Shown: positions 25,285-33,679 of the stretch, piece after piece | Layout: each line of letters starts with the position of its first letter | Numbering within the stretch: the stretch's first letter is position 1 | NCBI GenBank assembly: GCA_002869465.1 | Contig: PKSW01000475.1 | Span: forward strand, 1-34,174 | Origin: Marinilabiliales bacterium | Lineage (GTDB): Bacteria > Bacteroidota > Bacteroidia > Bacteroidales > F082 | Direction of reading: 5' to 3' | DNA length: 34,174 bases | Program-made: the position numbers and the translations under genes | Notes under the pieces: model-generated | Databases searched by the model: none | Seen by the model: only the letters and a program-made list of their open reading frames with translations | Told to the model about the DNA's origin: nothing

Positions 25285-26271
25285 TTAAATTGAACCTAAC
25301 GATGCGATTTCCTTTCTGATAAATGCAATTGAGGTTTCCGGTATTTTAGCGCCGTAAATTTCAATCACTTTGGATGCCATTAATGATCCCAGATAACCTG
25401 CGTTCATAATTCCCAGATTATTGATAAAGCCATATAAAAACCCGGAAGCATATAAATCACCTGCACCGGTTGTGTCGATAGCAGTTGTTGGTACCGGTGG
25501 TATTTTGTACAAAGTATCCTCGAACATTACTAATGAGCCGTTTCGGCCTACTTTTACTACTGCCAGCTCAGTATTTTCAGCTAAAATATGAAGTGCTTCC
25601 AAGGGGTCAGCTTTAGCTGTAAAAGCCCTCGACTCTTCCTCATTGGCAAAAACAATGTCAACATAGCGAGCAACCATATCTTTCAGAAAATCCAAATTAT
25701 CTTCAACTACATTATAGCTTGCCAAGTCCAATGAAATCATGAGACCTGCCTGTTTAGCTTTTCTTAAAACAGCTTCCAGTAAATCATGGTTATATACTAT
25801 ATAGCCTTCAATATGAAGTATGTCGAAACCTTCTAGATTTTTTTCATCTAGTTCATCACCTGAAAGTTCTACAGAAGCCCCAAGATAAGTACCAAATGTT
25901 CTTTCACCGTCAAGACTTATTAAAGTGCTTGCAATACCTGAATCGGTTGAAGTACGAATAAGCATTGGCTGAATCGAGCTTTTTTCAAGATCCGAATAAA
26001 AAAAGTCTCCGGTAGCATCATTACCAACTTTTCCCCAAAAAGCAGTTTGCATACCAAGTTTCGCTAATCCGTGTATCGTATTTGCTGCGGAACCGCCTGA
26101 AACAAGTTCTTTTTCGAGGTGAAACGTCTTATTTGCAATCATGTCTTTTATTTGAGCATCCACCAAGGTCATACTGCCTTTTGGAAGCTTTAATTCATCA
26201 AGTAATTGATCATTTTCAAGTTTAATGAGTAAATCAGTCAAAGCACTTCCAATACCAATAATTTTTGCCAT
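25285..26271 (-). CDS. PfkB-family kinase, adenosine-kinase-like
   Basis: A 328-residue ribokinase-fold kinase. The N-terminal motif reads SGGSAANTIHGLAKLG (substrate and lid region, about 58-73) and the C-terminal PfkB signature reads AIDTTGAGDLYASGF, with the catalytic Asp at 272. Such Bacteroidota proteins are close to eukaryotic-type adenosine kinases, phosphorylating adenosine to AMP, but ribose or other sugars are possible. Adenosine made by AhcY (10 kb away) would be a natural substrate; that is inference. It has a good promoter of its own and lies upstream of the EF-G-like gene in the same direction, about 100 bases apart. Confidence 0.85.
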   Translation of the reverse strand: MAKIIGIGSALTDLLIKLENDQLLDELKLPKGSMTLVDAQIKDMIANKTFHLEKELVSGGSAANTIHGLAKLGMQTAFWGKVGNDATGDFFYSDLEKSSIQPMLIRTSTDSGIASTLISLDGERTFGTYLGASVELSGDELDEKNLEGFDILHIEGYIVYNHDLLEAVLRKAKQAGLMISLDLASYNVVEDNLDFLKDMVARYVDIVFANEEESRAFTAKADPLEALHILAENTELAVVKVGRNGSLVMFEDTLYKIPPVPTTAIDTTGAGDLYASGFLYGFINNLGIMNAGYLGSLMASKVIEIYGAKIPETSIAFIRKEIASLGSI

Positions 26272-26287
26272 ATAATTTAATTTGCCG

Positions 26288-26316
26288 CAAAAGTAGTTAA
26301 TTAGTTAGGATACAAA
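26288..26316 (-). promoter_or_regulatory. Promoter of the PfkB kinase: TTTG, 17 bases, TACTTTTG
   Basis: The minus strand carries TTTG (plus 26313-26316), then 17 bases, then TACTTTTG (plus 26288-26295). Both boxes match the Bacteroidota consensus exactly, making this the best promoter in the window. The ATG at 26271 follows 16 bases later. Confidence 0.7.
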
Positions 26317-26409
26317 AAGCGTATAATACTGAAATTGGCTCAACGGCTTTTGATCTTTTTCTAATTTTACAGATATTTTTAATTTCCATATTCAAAGCCT
26401 AAACTCATA

Positions 26410-28155
26410 TTGGAATTAGAGACTAAACAGTTTAAAAAAACGCATTGGACACAGTCGAAATACCTGTATTATGGTATTCTGCTTTTTTGGTTGCTCATCA
26501 ATCTTTTACAAGCTGGGTTTACTGAGCTTATTCACGACGAGGCGTATTACTACTATTATTCAACTGATTTAGCCTGGGGTTATTTTGACCACCCACCCAT
26601 GATTGCCCTGTTTATTAAAGTGGGAACATTACTAACAACTAATGAGGTGGGTGTGCGGTTGATCATCTGTTTGTCGTCTGTCATTGCTTTGGCCCTTGTT
26701 ATAAAAATTGCTGAGGTTAAGAATTATTTGCTGTTTTTTGTTTTATGGTTTTCTGTTTTAATTATTCATGTTGGCGGCTTTATAGCTGTTCCTGATGTAC
26801 CGTTAATTTTTTTTAGCACTGTATTTTTTATTCTTTACCGCAACTATTTACAAAAAGATAATTGGCTGAATACTTTGCTGCTTTCAATAACTATTGCCGC
26901 TCTTTTTTATAGTAAATATACCGGAGTGCTTGTCGTTTTTTTTACTGTGCTCTCAAACCTAAAATTGCTGAAGCAAAAATCATTTTGGATAATTGTTGCT
27001 ATTACTTCTATTTTAATGATTCCTCATTTTATATGGCAGGTCAAACATAATTTTGTTACACCATATTATCACTTGGTTGAAAGATCCGCCGCATTCACTT
27101 TTAAATGGCAAAGCGTTTACGAATTTATATTAGGACAAATTGGGATATTGAACCCTCTTATTGCTTTAATATTGATTTACTTCGGATTTATTTTCAAACC
27201 TAAAGATGAATTTTACAGATCGCTGAAATACAATGCATTTGGAGTATTGTTTATTGGTTTTATAATGTCTTTTAGGGGGCATGTTGAAGCCAACTGGACT
27301 AGTACAGCTTTTATCCCATTAATAATCATCGCATTTCAAGGAATACGAAATAGGAGGAAAGTTATTAAAGCAATATATATAATAGGCATCATTAGCGGTT
27401 TGTGCATTCTGGCTCTGCGAGGGATTATGATGGTGAATTATTTGCCCGAAGAATATAAACATCATTTTAGGGTCGAATTTCATAATTGGGATACATGGGC
27501 TGAAGAACTGCATGAGAAAGCGGGAAATAAGCCGGTTGTTTTCGTTAATTCATACCAGAGAGCCTCGAAATACTTGTATTATGCCAACAAGAACACTTTC
27601 ACATATAATTCACTGCTATACCGTAAGAATCAGTTTGATATTGGAAGGTTTGAACAAGGTTTACAAGGTAGTGAGGTCGTGCTGTTTAATAATGAAAGAG
27701 GGTTTTGGATCAATAATGAAACTTCATTTCCGATACCCGAACAGGATAGTATAGAAATATCTACAGGAGAGAAAATGTATGTAACAAATATAAAGAACTA
27801 TCGAACCTATAATTTTCTGGAAATAGACATCGATTTAGAAGAACATGAATACACAGCAAATACGGAAATCGTCATCCCAATTACAATAAAAAATCCCCTT
27901 GGGAAACCAGTAACAATTTTATCAGATAGTCTCAACTCGGTGATTGCCGTTGCCATTTTTCAGAGAGGAGATGTGGTTTTATATAAAGAAGTAGAAGATA
28001 TCTCGGGTTTGACAATAGATAAAAAATATCAAACAAACCTCAAGTTAAAACTACCGGAGGTTACCGGAAAATGCTATATGAGAGTGGTTATCAGGTCAGG
28101 TTGGCTACCACCCGGATTAAACAGTCGGATTCAAAAAATAACATTAATCGATTAG
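26410..28155 (+). CDS. GT39-family membrane glycosyltransferase with C-terminal beta domain
   Basis: An integral membrane glycosyltransferase of 581 residues, of the PMT/ArnT type that uses a lipid-phosphate sugar donor and faces the periplasm. The acidic catalytic motif is IHDEAYYYYYS (41-51) after TM1, followed by GYFDHPPM (57-64), both diagnostic of GT39. About ten hydrophobic segments span residues 20-345. The remaining soluble part has a mixed segment and then, from about 460 to the end, a beta-rich domain (TANTEIVIPITIKNPLGKP ... MRVVIRSGWLPPG). The start is a TTG at 26410, since the next ATG would remove TM1 and the DE motif. The acceptor is unknown. Confidence 0.85.
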   Translation: MELETKQFKKTHWTQSKYLYYGILLFWLLINLLQAGFTELIHDEAYYYYYSTDLAWGYFDHPPMIALFIKVGTLLTTNEVGVRLIICLSSVIALALVIKIAEVKNYLLFFVLWFSVLIIHVGGFIAVPDVPLIFFSTVFFILYRNYLQKDNWLNTLLLSITIAALFYSKYTGVLVVFFTVLSNLKLLKQKSFWIIVAITSILMIPHFIWQVKHNFVTPYYHLVERSAAFTFKWQSVYEFILGQIGILNPLIALILIYFGFIFKPKDEFYRSLKYNAFGVLFIGFIMSFRGHVEANWTSTAFIPLIIIAFQGIRNRRKVIKAIYIIGIISGLCILALRGIMMVNYLPEEYKHHFRVEFHNWDTWAEELHEKAGNKPVVFVNSYQRASKYLYYANKNTFTYNSLLYRKNQFDIGRFEQGLQGSEVVLFNNERGFWINNETSFPIPEQDSIEISTGEKMYVTNIKNYRTYNFLEIDIDLEEHEYTANTEIVIPITIKNPLGKPVTILSDSLNSVIAVAIFQRGDVVLYKEVEDISGLTIDKKYQTNLKLKLPEVTGKCYMRVVIRSGWLPPGLNSRIQKITLID

Positions 28156-28281
28156 ATGTTTTGATATTAGAATATTCTTGTTTTAAAAAGTTATCCCAAT
28201 TAAAAACAAAATTTATTAAAACAAATCAAGCAAGCGCAGTAGGTTAAAAGCTAACAGATATGCATAATAAAAAGTAATGGA

Positions 28282-28953
28282 ATGAAAAAAGTAATCATAA
28301 CTGGAGCAACCGGAATGGTTGGAAAAGGAGTCTTGCTGGAGTGCCTTGACCATGAATCAATAGACGAAGTATTTGTTATTGGTAGAAATACAGTTGATGT
28401 TGACCATAAGAAACTAAAACAATTAGTTCATAAGGATTTTTCCGATTTCACAACTGTAAAAGATAAATTGGAAGGCTATAATGGCTGTTTTTATTGTTTG
28501 GGGATCAGTGCAGCTGGATTGAACGAAGATCAGTATAAAAAAATCACTTACGATTATACAATGGCTCTTGCCAAAACATTGTTTGACAACAATCCAGATA
28601 TGACCTTCAACTATGTTTCGGGGCAGGGGACAGATTCTTCCGAAAAAGGCAGGGTCATGTGGGCAAGAGTAAAAGGAAAAACTGAAAATGATATACTGAA
28701 ACTTGGTTTTAAGCAAGCATTTGCTTTCAGACCAGGAATGATCATCCCGTTAAAGGGAATAAAATCGCGGACAAAAAGCTACCAGTTTTTGTACGATTAT
28801 TTTATGTGGCTGGTTCAGTCGGTCAAAGTCATATCTCCAAATTCCGTGGTGAATACAACCCAAATCGGATTGGCTATGATTAACACAATGTTAAATGGTT
28901 ATGAAAAGAAAATTTTGAGGCCTAAGGATATAATTATTTTATCAGAAAAGTAG
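28282..28953 (+). CDS. NAD(P)-binding Rossmann-fold protein (atypical SDR)
   Basis: A 223-residue cytoplasmic protein with the nucleotide-binding motif TGATGMVGKG (7-16) of atypical or extended short-chain dehydrogenases. The strand after it (DEVFVIGRNTVD) carries the Arg expected for NADPH. The usual YxxxK is not evident: the corresponding area reads YVSGQGTDSSEKGRVMWARV with a K further on (VKGKTEN), as in the NAD(P)H-binding family of Bacteroidota and of HTATIP2-like proteins. Enzymatic substrate is unknown. It may be a redox sensor or reductase. It is followed 144 bases later by a classical SDR but need not share a transcript. Confidence 0.8.
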   Translation: MKKVIITGATGMVGKGVLLECLDHESIDEVFVIGRNTVDVDHKKLKQLVHKDFSDFTTVKDKLEGYNGCFYCLGISAAGLNEDQYKKITYDYTMALAKTLFDNNPDMTFNYVSGQGTDSSEKGRVMWARVKGKTENDILKLGFKQAFAFRPGMIIPLKGIKSRTKSYQFLYDYFMWLVQSVKVISPNSVVNTTQIGLAMINTMLNGYEKKILRPKDIIILSEK

Positions 28954-29097
28954 AAAAATAAAAGAAGGACTGATATTGGAATTCTAAACAAGACGATTCT
29001 GTGCGCATACTCTATTTTTTGTCGCTCCAAAACAAATTGAATTTAAATTTGTTATAATGTTTTAGATTAGTATAAAAAAGTTTTATAATTAAAAAAT

Positions 29098-30018
29098 ATG
29101 AACAAAGAAAAATGGACTATAGATAATGTCCCCGATCTAACAGGAAAAGTAATCATTGTAACCGGCGGTAATAGTGGCCTGGGTTATGAATCAGTAAAAG
29201 CTTTTGCTGGGAAGGGTGCTGAAGTAGTGTTGGCCAGCCGGTCAGTTGATAATGGTAACAAGGCAAAAACAGACATTGAAAAAAGCCATCCTGTGGGCAA
29301 TATTGTGACCATGCAGCTTGATTTGTCTGATCTAAATTCGATTCGTAAGTTCTCTGCCAAATTCCACGAAAAATACAAACGGCTGGATGTACTGCTCAAC
29401 AACGCGGGGATTATGACAACACCTTACTTCTTGACAAAAGATGGTTTTGAAGCCCAAATGGGAACCAACCACCTCGGGCATTTCGCTCTGACAGGATTAT
29501 TGTTTGACCTGCTTAAGAAAACACCGGATTCCAGAATTGTAAATGTAAGCAGCTCTGCCCATAAACAAGGTAAAATGGATTTCGATAATTTGTTGTTTGA
29601 AGAGGGAAAAGGCTATTCACCCATAAAATCTTATGGGAGGTCAAAATTATCTAACCTGTTGTTTACCTATGAACTGCAAAGAAAACTGGAACATAGTGGG
29701 ATGCATTCAATTGCTGTTGCTGCCCATCCTGGGGTGGCTCAAACCAACCTGGCAAGGTATCTCGATGGGAAATTTTGGTTTAAATTATTAATGCCTGTCT
29801 TTAAATTGATTTCACAGGACCAGGCGCAAGGGGCGTTGCCACAAATTAGAGCGTCCGTTGACACGAATGTTATGGGCGGACAGTATTATGGACCACATAG
29901 AGGGATGAAAGGCGATCCGGTTGTTGTAGAATCAAATGCAGCTTCACATAATAAAAAAGATGCGAAAAGACTTTGGGAAGTTTCAGAAAAGTTAACCGGA
30001 GTTCACTTCCAATTTTAA
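29098..30018 (+). CDS. Short-chain dehydrogenase/reductase (retinol-dehydrogenase-like)
   Basis: A 306-residue NAD(P)-dependent oxidoreductase. It has the cofactor motif TGGNSGLG (22-29), the structural NNAG (101-104), the catalytic Ser in VNVSSSAHK (about 151-153), and the YGRSK pair Tyr179 and Lys183. The overall pattern, including LDLSDLNSIRKF and AAHPGVAQTNL, matches the group annotated as retinol dehydrogenase or WW-domain-type oxidoreductase in bacteria. The true substrate cannot be told. Length is normal for this group. It lies in the same direction as the preceding Rossmann protein, with an AT-rich 144-base gap in which I saw no exact promoter core. Confidence 0.9.
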   Translation: MNKEKWTIDNVPDLTGKVIIVTGGNSGLGYESVKAFAGKGAEVVLASRSVDNGNKAKTDIEKSHPVGNIVTMQLDLSDLNSIRKFSAKFHEKYKRLDVLLNNAGIMTTPYFLTKDGFEAQMGTNHLGHFALTGLLFDLLKKTPDSRIVNVSSSAHKQGKMDFDNLLFEEGKGYSPIKSYGRSKLSNLLFTYELQRKLEHSGMHSIAVAAHPGVAQTNLARYLDGKFWFKLLMPVFKLISQDQAQGALPQIRASVDTNVMGGQYYGPHRGMKGDPVVVESNAASHNKKDAKRLWEVSEKLTGVHFQF

Positions 30019-30063
30019 GAGAAAAGAAGCGCTTATTTAGATTACAAATTATTGATAAAATAG

Positions 30064-30071
30064 TAATTTTG
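30064..30071 (+). promoter_or_regulatory. Candidate promoter core TAATTTTG of the tungstate/molybdate operon
   Basis: TAATTTTG matches TAnnTTTG and ends 30 bases before the ATG at 30102. No -33 box is clear, and no ModE-like palindrome or Moco riboswitch was recognised. Confidence 0.45.
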
Positions 30072-30101
30072 AATCGGCAAATTGAAATTAATTAGCCTAA
30101 C

Positions 30102-31040
30102 ATGATTCAAAAATATATTACTTTTTTTCTCGGATGCCTTTTTTTTATATCGACATCGTGTCAGCGACAGCAGGAAGTGATCAAGGTATTTCATGCCGGA
30201 AGCCTGTCGGTGCCATTGCATGCGATTGCTGAAGCTTACGAAAATTTGCATCCTGGTGTTAAAGTCCAACTGGAAGGTGCCGGCAGTTTAACCTGTATCA
30301 GAAAAATTACGGAGTTGCATAAAGCCTGTGATGTGCTTGCCGTGGCTGATTATGCGTTGATCGACCAGTTGATGATCCCTGATTATACGAACTTTAATAT
30401 TTTGTTTGCCGGTAATAAAATGGCGATTGGATACGAACCCGGATCAAAGTGGGGTAATGAAATAAGTGAAACCAATTGGCATGAAATCCTTTTAAGAGAT
30501 GATGTACACTTTGGCCGCTCGAATCCCAATCATGATCCTTCAGGCTACAGAACAGAGATTGTGATGGGACTGGCAGAAAAAAAATTACAAATACATGGTT
30601 TACAGCAGGGGTTACTGAATAAAGATCAGAAATTTATTCGTCCGAAAGGTACCGAGTTGCTTCCCTTATTGGAAACAGGAACCATTGATTTTATATTTCA
30701 TTACAGCTCGGTTTTACAACAGCACAACTTGTCTGTCCTGTGGCTACCCGACAGCATCAACCTGAGTAATCCTGCCCTTGATGATTGGTATGCTTCGGTT
30801 TGTACCGAAGTGGATGGAACAAGCCGTGAACAACGCATTACCAAGTGTGGCGAAGCAATGGTGTATGGTATCTGTCTTCCGGATAATGGGAATAATCCCA
30901 GTGGAGCAACCCAATTTCTACAGTTTATGCTGACAAACGGTAGGGATATTTTGGAAAACCATGGACAACCTACTATTCAACCTGTTTTATCGACAAAATC
31001 AATAGAAATTCCTGCATGGTATTCATCTATTATAAATTAA
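30102..31040 (+). CDS. wtpA: Tungstate/molybdate ABC transporter substrate-binding lipoprotein (WtpA type)
   Basis: Periplasmic binding lipoprotein of 312 residues (lipobox STSC, Cys20) that should capture tungstate or molybdate oxyanions. The mature part opens with VIKVFHAGSLSVPLHAIAEA, then GAGSLTCIRKITELHKACDV, ADYALIDQLMIPDYTN and SNPNHDPSGYRTEIVMGLAE, all hallmark blocks of the WtpA/ModA archaeal-type group. The Asp in DPSGYR and the Glu in the RPKGTELLPLLE block align with residues that give six-fold metal coordination in that group; this is read by eye. It is first of four genes; the next ATG is four bases on. Its partners are the permease and ATPase genes further down. Confidence 0.9.
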   Translation: MIQKYITFFLGCLFFISTSCQRQQEVIKVFHAGSLSVPLHAIAEAYENLHPGVKVQLEGAGSLTCIRKITELHKACDVLAVADYALIDQLMIPDYTNFNILFAGNKMAIGYEPGSKWGNEISETNWHEILLRDDVHFGRSNPNHDPSGYRTEIVMGLAEKKLQIHGLQQGLLNKDQKFIRPKGTELLPLLETGTIDFIFHYSSVLQQHNLSVLWLPDSINLSNPALDDWYASVCTEVDGTSREQRITKCGEAMVYGICLPDNGNNPSGATQFLQFMLTNGRDILENHGQPTIQPVLSTKSIEIPAWYSSIIN

Positions 31041-31044
31041 CCCA

Positions 31045-32112
31045 ATGAAAAAAATTCTTGTATCAAATTTAGTCATCATCACGATCTTTTTCCTTTTTGG
31101 AAAATGTACAACCATATCAAATGAAAAAAAGCCAACTGTATTATTACCCGCGGTTGACACAAATGACGCTACCAATGATTTTTATGATAACGAAGCAACA
31201 CATTTACTGCCTCTGGAAAAAATTATTGTGGATGGTGAAACAAAAGGCCAGATAGAAATCGATTTGACCAGTTTGCCATTGCATTCGGTGATTGTAAAAG
31301 AAACAGCATGGACTGCTGACAGTAACAAATTTATAGGCGCCTACCGATATGACGGGCCATCACTTTATGACATTCTAAATACTGTCCCATTAATAAAAAA
31401 GAATGCCGAACAATTTAACCCGATTATTGATGCCTTTGTTGAGATCAGTAATGATGCAGGAGAAAAAGTAATATTCAGCTGGGGAGAAATTTTTTATCCG
31501 ATTCATCGTCATGAGATCATTATTGGAACCCGGGTGATGCAAATTGTACCCAGCAAGACCAAAGAATATTGGCCTTTACCTGAAGAACCCCGGTTGATCG
31601 CAGCGGCTGACTTGCTCACGGAAAGAAATATTAGCAACCCAAGCCGAATTACTATAAAATCTCTTGATCAGTATTTTGAAGTGAACCGTGAAATAAACCC
31701 CATGTTTTCTGAAAGCATGGGCATCTATGATAATGATGAGCAGGAAATATCCCGTATTTCGGATATGCCTGAAGATAATGAAATCAGTTATCCCAATATA
31801 TTTTATGGCCGGGGTCGTGGTATTCATGCCGTTACACCTTTTAACGGAGTCCTGCTGAAAAACCAACTCGCATCCTTTTTCCCACTGAGTCGCGAAGCAT
31901 TAAAAACCGGAATGTTCACAATTTCTTCAGTGGACGGTTACCGTGCAGCATTCACATACAGTGAAGTTATGAATAGGAATGACCAGTCGGAAGTGTTGTT
32001 AATTGACCAGGGTGAAACTGACGGCGGGCGTTTCATTATTTATCCTTCGGCAGACTTTTTTTCTGACAGGGCCGTAAAATCCATTAATGGAATCTGGTAT
32101 CATGAGCTCTAA
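31045..32112 (+). CDS. Lipoprotein with two apparent molybdopterin-oxidoreductase-like (SUOX-fold) domains
   Basis: A 355-residue lipoprotein (lipobox FGKC, Cys21). Two regions look alike and resemble the sulfite-oxidase-type molybdopterin domain. Residues 55-208 contain YRYDGPSLYDILNTV, KVIFSWGEIFYP, RLIAAADL and SRITIKSLDQY. Residues 245-352 contain FNGVLLKNQLASFF, DGYRAAFTYSEVM, VLLIDQGE and DFFSDRAVKSI. In true enzymes a Cys binds molybdenum; this protein has no Cys after the lipobox, so catalysis is unlikely. It sits between the binding protein and the permease of a tungstate/molybdate transporter, spaced by four and three bases. It may help bind or sense the metal or its cofactor at the membrane. 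The fold call is by eye and needs structure comparison. Confidence 0.6.
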   Translation: MKKILVSNLVIITIFFLFGKCTTISNEKKPTVLLPAVDTNDATNDFYDNEATHLLPLEKIIVDGETKGQIEIDLTSLPLHSVIVKETAWTADSNKFIGAYRYDGPSLYDILNTVPLIKKNAEQFNPIIDAFVEISNDAGEKVIFSWGEIFYPIHRHEIIIGTRVMQIVPSKTKEYWPLPEEPRLIAAADLLTERNISNPSRITIKSLDQYFEVNREINPMFSESMGIYDNDEQEISRISDMPEDNEISYPNIFYGRGRGIHAVTPFNGVLLKNQLASFFPLSREALKTGMFTISSVDGYRAAFTYSEVMNRNDQSEVLLIDQGETDGGRFIIYPSADFFSDRAVKSINGIWYHEL

Positions 32113-32115
32113 AAA

Positions 32116-32910
32116 ATGATACAGGGTAACCGAATACATATCTTTTCTGTATTTATGATGCTGGCCGGGGCGTTGGTGTTGCTTTTTGTGATCGCGCCAC
32201 TGGCAGGCATGTTTTTACACACAAGCGGAAGCAGTATTGCTGAAGCGCTGCAGGATACCGAAGTAACACACAGCATACTGCTTACCCTGGGAAGTGCCAT
32301 GGCGGCGACACTAATCTTTAGCCTGGGTATTATTCCTCTGGCCTGGCTCATGGCACGCCATACATTTCGCGGAAAACGCATTATCCAGGGAATTATCGAC
32401 TTACCTGTGGTTATTCCGCATAGTGCAGCAGGCATTGCATTGCTCAGTGTTGTGTCAGAAAACGCCATCTTTGGAAAAGCAGCGGCAGGATTGGGATTAA
32501 GCTTTATAGGGACGATTGGAGGTGTTATTATTGCCATGGCATTTGTGAGCCTGCCGTTTCTTTTTAATGCAGCACGCGATAGTTTCGAGTCCATTGACCG
32601 TCGCCTCGAGTATGCAGCTATGAATCTGGGGGCTTCACCGGCAAAAACATTCTTCACCATTTCTTTACCGCTGGCTAAAAATGGCATTATCTCTGGAATG
32701 ATCATGATGTTTGCACGTGGTATGAGCGAATTTGGAGCCATTGTTATCATTGCCTATTACCCGATGGTAACCCCGGTAATGATCTACGACCGTTTTGCTT
32801 CTTTCGGACTGGAAGCTTCCCGACCTATTGCATTACTTTTTATTTGTATAGCATTGATTGTATTTATCATTATTCGCCTTTTTACACGCCGACGCTATGC
32901 TACACGTTAA
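32116..32910 (+). CDS. wtpB: Tungstate/molybdate ABC transporter permease
   Basis: Inner-membrane channel subunit of 264 residues with about six hydrophobic segments. The cytoplasmic EAA loop that docks on the ATPase is visible as EYAAMNLGASPAKTFF followed by ISLPLAKNGI. The helix phrase IIDLPVVIPHSAAGIALL is typical of ModB/WtpB permeases. Length matches that group. It starts three bases after the lipoprotein gene stop and overlaps the ATPase gene by 14 bases, so the operon is tightly coupled. A 213-codon antisense frame lies opposite but has no family features. Confidence 0.9.
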   Translation: MIQGNRIHIFSVFMMLAGALVLLFVIAPLAGMFLHTSGSSIAEALQDTEVTHSILLTLGSAMAATLIFSLGIIPLAWLMARHTFRGKRIIQGIIDLPVVIPHSAAGIALLSVVSENAIFGKAAAGLGLSFIGTIGGVIIAMAFVSLPFLFNAARDSFESIDRRLEYAAMNLGASPAKTFFTISLPLAKNGIISGMIMMFARGMSEFGAIVIIAYYPMVTPVMIYDRFASFGLEASRPIALLFICIALIVFIIIRLFTRRRYATR

Positions 32911-33601
32911 AGATGTAACCATATACGCGGGAACATTTGCAGTGAACTCCGCAACATTCCGTATTAATAAGGGAGAATATTATTTTCTTCTTGGGGAGAG
33001 CGGATCCGGCAAATCACTGCTGTTGGAAGCCATTAGTGGCACCAGGGATATACAAAAAGGAAGCATAATGGTAGCCGGTGAAGATATTACCCATCAGCCG
33101 TTGAATAAGCGAAATGTTGGTATTGTTTTTCAGAACCTTGCATTATTTCCACATAAAAAAGTATTTAAAAACATATCATTTTCACTGAACTGCCGAAAAA
33201 TCAGCAAGAAAGAAATTGATTTTGAAGTACATCAAATGGCGGAAAAACTGGGTATTTCAAAGCTACTTCAACGCTATCCGGAAACTTTAAGCGGGGGAGA
33301 ACACCAGCGGGTGGCATTGGCTCGCACCCTTATTATGAAGCCTGCCGTATTGCTGCTTGACGAACCCCTGTCGTCGCTTGATATTTTGTTGAAAGAAGAA
33401 ATGGTAACCTTGCTGAAGGATATCCATCAGCAAGGTCAAACTATTTTACACGTAACACATGATTATCATGAAGTTGCCCAACTGGCTGATAGAATTTCCA
33501 TCATTGAGAACGGGCAGATTTTGCAAACAGGAACCCGTCTGGAAATTTCAAAAGCACCATGTAATCGGCTGGCGAACCGAATTAGCAACCCTTTCTTATA
33601 A
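32897..33601 (+). CDS. ABC transporter ATPase of the tungstate/molybdate system
   Basis: ATP-hydrolysing subunit of 234 residues from ATG 32897. An earlier in-frame ATG at 32858 would add 13 residues that overlap the permease and do not look like an ABC N-terminus, so 32897 is preferred. Motifs: Walker A GESGSGKS (33-40), Q-loop VGIVFQN (about 74-80), signature LSGGEHQRV (131-139), Walker B VLLLDEPLSSLD (151-162), and the H-loop HVTHD (185-189). It ends after the NBD and lacks the C-terminal TOBE/regulatory domain found in many ModC proteins, so no oxyanion feedback by that domain is expected. Confidence 0.92.
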   Translation: MLHVKDVTIYAGTFAVNSATFRINKGEYYFLLGESGSGKSLLLEAISGTRDIQKGSIMVAGEDITHQPLNKRNVGIVFQNLALFPHKKVFKNISFSLNCRKISKKEIDFEVHQMAEKLGISKLLQRYPETLSGGEHQRVALARTLIMKPAVLLLDEPLSSLDILLKEEMVTLLKDIHQQGQTILHVTHDYHEVAQLADRISIIENGQILQTGTRLEISKAPCNRLANRISNPFL

Positions 33602-33631
33602 CTAGAATGCCTTACAGGATGGCATAAAAAA

Positions 33632-33658
33632 ATCGGCCCCGAATGAATCAAAGCCGAT
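33632..33658 (-). terminator. Intrinsic terminator of the YceI gene
   Basis: ATCGGC (33632-33637) and GCCGAT (33653-33658) form a 6-bp stem with a 15-base loop. On the minus strand it is followed by a run of at least seven T, and it lies 20-50 bases beyond the YceI stop. A second small stem, ATGCC/GGCAT, lies just left of it. Confidence 0.75.
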
Positions 33659-33679
33659 CAAGAGAATATATAATTACAG

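Noticed and set aside
32109..32750. Antisense 213-codon open frame opposite the permease
   Set aside because: The plus strand has clear permease features (EAA loop, six hydrophobic segments) and correct operon spacing; the antisense translation shows no family pattern.
32858..32896. Earlier ATG at 32858 for the ABC ATPase
   Set aside because: It would overlap the permease by over 50 bases and add a hydrophobic stretch (MYLSLFAFLHADA) not seen in ABC ATPases; ATG 32897 begins a normal first strand.
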